From GCA-002726655 sp046582185 (GTDB taxonomy: Bacteria > Pseudomonadota > Gammaproteobacteria > Pseudomonadales > Azotimanducaceae), in assembly GCA_046582185.1 (NCBI GenBank), contig JAYGEX010000009.1, forward strand, positions 1 through 8,445: 8,445 nt of DNA. Reading direction: 5' to 3'. The translations under genes and the position numbers were made by a program. The notes under the pieces are model-generated. The model saw nothing but the letters and a program-made list of their open reading frames with translations. It was not told the DNA's origin and did not search any database. Shown here piece after piece: positions 6,829 to 8,445 of this stretch. The first letter of the stretch is position 1. Each line of letters opens with the position of its first letter.

Positions 6829-8097
6829 CTAAGACCGTGGCCCGGCAATCTGAACCTTGATTCCGTCGGGGTCAAAGAAGAACACGATACCAAATTCGGG
6901 AGGACCGCCGATTGGGCCCAATTGCTCAAAACCCAAATCATTCATCGTCTTGACGGCCGGGGTCAGGTCTTTCACGTAGAAATTGATCCGGTCTATGCCC
7001 AGGTGATTTACCGGTGGCGGATAAGACGGCACGTCGTCGTAGGGGCTCTTCCACTGCCGCAACTGTATTGTTGCCCCATCGGTATCGGCACCGAGGCTGA
7101 CGTCCACGCCCTCGAACTCGATCGGACCCTCAAAACCATGTGCTGCGGCGAACTCACCGTCGCCAGCCTGCGAGCCGGGCGCAGATTCGGTGAATCCGAG
7201 CAGCCGGTAGAACTCACGCGACCTCTCAAGGTCAGTCACATTCATGTTCGTGTTCACTAGCCGCACCAAATTAGGGCCAGGGGTCGGCTTCTCACCCTCA
7301 GAGGTCGCCACCAACTTAATGAAGGCGCCGTCCTGGTCCTTCAGGAACACGAACCGCTCACCATTGGGCGCTTCGGTTGGCGCTGAAACGAATTCGACAC
7401 CCTCCGCCTGGAGGTAAGCAAAGTCGCCATCGAGGTCAGTCGTCGAGTAGGTGGCGTAAGCCATACCGATGTGGTTCAGGTTGGCGTAGGGCGGCTCTTC
7501 ACGATACGAATCATCCCTGAACTGGACCGTGTCGACGAATGGCATCGTGGGAGGGTTTTCCAGGCTATGCAACGAGACATAGATCAGATAATCGTCCGGA
7601 AATCCTAGTGACTGAGCGAAGGTGGTGCTCGTCTCTGGTCCTGCTGGATAGATCTCGCCGATGAAGCCCAAGGTTTCATAGAAGGCTCGTTGGCGTTTCA
7701 TGTCGGTCGTGTTGAGCCCGAAATAGCCCTGCCGCTCGAGCCCGAGATCAGCATGAGTGACCTGGGTCACGCGAACGCCGAGCTCCCCAATGGGCCTACC
7801 GGGAACACGCACCTCTATCGTGTTCTCCTGCTTGAGGGTCAACGGTAAGACGACCTCGCCGTTTCCGGTAGAGTCCTGCAGCCCGACAACACTAAGGCCG
7901 TTGACCTTGATCTGCGCGTCGTCGATGCTGTCCTTTTGAAGGACCAGCTTGGCCGGACCATCGATGGCCCTGAAGGTAGCCGAGTAGGTCGTCGGTTTCC
8001 CTTTTTCGAGCTTATAAGTCTCGGGTCCGAAGCGAGTCAGGTTAGCCTCGTTCGCCGAGGCGGTTGGACTGGTGTGGCTACTCTTGATTCTATCCAT
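6829..8097 (-). CDS. Beta-sandwich / tandem VOC-domain protein, second paralogue
   Basis: A 422-residue paralogue of the protein encoded at 3980-2562 with the same domain order: an all-beta N-terminal part (about 20-118, with AQIKVNGLSVVG and VVLPLTLKQENTIEV), VOC 1 (about 122-266) and VOC 2 (about 278-418). Shared blocks include LNHIGMAYATYSTTDLD and PPVNHLGI. Unlike its partner it shows no signal peptide; the N-terminus is polar and an in-frame TGA lies eight codons upstream of the start. Metal ligands are eroded: in VOC 1 the four positions read Y125, Q192, H209, K261, and in VOC 2 N282, Q348, H365, Q416. It may be a binding protein or use metal-free chemistry. GGAG (8106-8109) sits 8 bases before the ATG. 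It converges on the RDD gene with 77 bases between and no clear terminator. Confidence 0.85.
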   Translation of the reverse strand: MDRIKSSHTSPTASANEANLTRFGPETYKLEKGKPTTYSATFRAIDGPAKLVLQKDSIDDAQIKVNGLSVVGLQDSTGNGEVVLPLTLKQENTIEVRVPGRPIGELGVRVTQVTHADLGLERQGYFGLNTTDMKRQRAFYETLGFIGEIYPAGPETSTTFAQSLGFPDDYLIYVSLHSLENPPTMPFVDTVQFRDDSYREEPPYANLNHIGMAYATYSTTDLDGDFAYLQAEGVEFVSAPTEAPNGERFVFLKDQDGAFIKLVATSEGEKPTPGPNLVRLVNTNMNVTDLERSREFYRLLGFTESAPGSQAGDGEFAAAHGFEGPIEFEGVDVSLGADTDGATIQLRQWKSPYDDVPSYPPPVNHLGIDRINFYVKDLTPAVKTMNDLGFEQLGPIGGPPEFGIVFFFDPDGIKVQIAGPRS

Positions 8098-8120
8098 ATA
8101 GGTTTCTCCAGGCGCGAGAA

Positions 8121-8135
8121 GTCACTTCGAGTGAC
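8121..8135. promoter_or_regulatory. 15-bp perfect palindrome in the leader of the second VOC gene
   Basis: GTCACT and AGTGAC flank a central TCG, 23 bases upstream of the VOC start and just before its ribosome binding site. It could be an operator or a small RNA hairpin that affects translation. No known regulator site is recognised. Confidence 0.45.
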
Positions 8136-8205
8136 GGTAAGCGACGGCCCTGACACAATCCACGAAGACGTCTGTGGTGGGTTCCGCCGCCGGCATTGGT
8201 AATTG

Positions 8206-8233
8206 AACATAAAACAAAAATCTTATGATGCAA
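8206..8233 (-). promoter_or_regulatory. Possible promoter of the second VOC gene
   Basis: On the minus strand a -35-like TTGCAT (8228-8233) and a -10-like TATGTT (8206-8211) are 16 bp apart in an AT-rich patch about 110 bp before the start. Both boxes match consensus only partly. The palindrome at 8121-8135 would lie in the transcribed leader. Confidence 0.25.
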
Positions 8234-8257
8234 CATAACATGGTTGCGAATCATTGG

Positions 8258-8445
8258 TCATCGAATACAGTTTTCGTTCTGTAGTGGCAGGGTCTGTGAC
8301 GTGCCGCCCGACAGGCGCTTCTTGCCGGCCTCAAGGAAGTCCTTGCTCCAGCGATAATACAAATTGGGATTGATGCCCTCACGGCGACAAAGCTCAGCGA
8401 CTGAACTCTCTCCCCTGAGACCATCCAGGACGATACGAATCTTCT
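8258..8445 (-). pseudogene. IS3-type transposase OrfA fragment, 3'-truncated, running off the window
   Basis: The minus-strand frame enters from the window edge and stops at 8258, giving 61 readable residues plus stop. It begins KIRIVLDGLRGESSVAEL and continues CRREGINPNLYYRWSKDF, then LEAGKKRLSGGT. This is the helix-turn-helix (HTH_Tnp_1) part of an IS3-family OrfA, which binds the IS ends. After the GGT the family normally goes on through a coiled-coil region to about 90-130 residues and into orfB. Here only an unrelated tail (SQTLPLQNENCIR) follows and no orfB is present downstream. The copy is therefore a remnant. Its 5' end lies outside the window. Confidence 0.8.

Noticed and set aside
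6751..7260. 169-codon plus-strand frame after the RDD gene
   Set aside because: It is the antisense shadow of the second VOC gene.

Overview
The window looks like an accessory segment from a Gram-negative proteobacterium, most likely a free-living gammaproteobacterium. This rests on Shine-Dalgarno starts, Sec signal peptides, an exported quinoprotein dehydrogenase, and IS21- and IS3-type transposase genes. No rRNA, tRNA or core housekeeping gene is present, so the lineage is inference. Base composition shifts along the window by eye: the IS and the first VOC operon are closer to balanced or AT-richer, and the quinoprotein and second VOC gene are GC-richer, which suggests a mosaic.

Layout. 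Bases 1-196 hold no recognisable gene. Bases 197-2332 are an IS21-family element with a left end carrying two related 21-bp repeats, an intact istA, and an istB cut off just after its Walker B motif; its right end is missing. Bases 2333-2561 are AT-rich non-coding sequence at the broken junction. A minus-strand pair follows: a four-helix membrane protein (4366-3992) and, 11 bases downstream, an exported protein with a beta-sandwich-like N-terminus and two tandem VOC (glyoxalase/dioxygenase superfamily) domains (3980-2562). A divergent intergenic region (4367-4617) with ~30-bp direct repeats separates these from a plus-strand pair: a PQQ-type beta-propeller dehydrogenase of the polyvinyl-alcohol-dehydrogenase type (4618-6261), whose end overlaps an RDD-family membrane protein (6248-6751). 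Facing it is a second beta-sandwich/double-VOC gene (8097-6829, minus), a paralogue of the first. The window ends in a broken IS3-type orfA (8445-8258, minus).

How the genes may work together (inference). Two paralogous double-VOC proteins surround an exported quinoprotein likely to oxidise an alcohol. The shared divergent region and tight spacing suggest a cell-envelope oxidation module: the quinoprotein oxidises a hydroxylated substrate, and the VOC proteins bind or transform a related compound or product. The paralogues differ in an informative way. The first has a signal peptide and one VOC domain with a full candidate metal-ligand set; the second has no visible signal peptide and has lost almost all ligands, so it may be a binding protein or a metal-independent enzyme. 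The substrate cannot be read from the sequence. Broken IS fragments on both sides mark the block as a site of past rearrangement.
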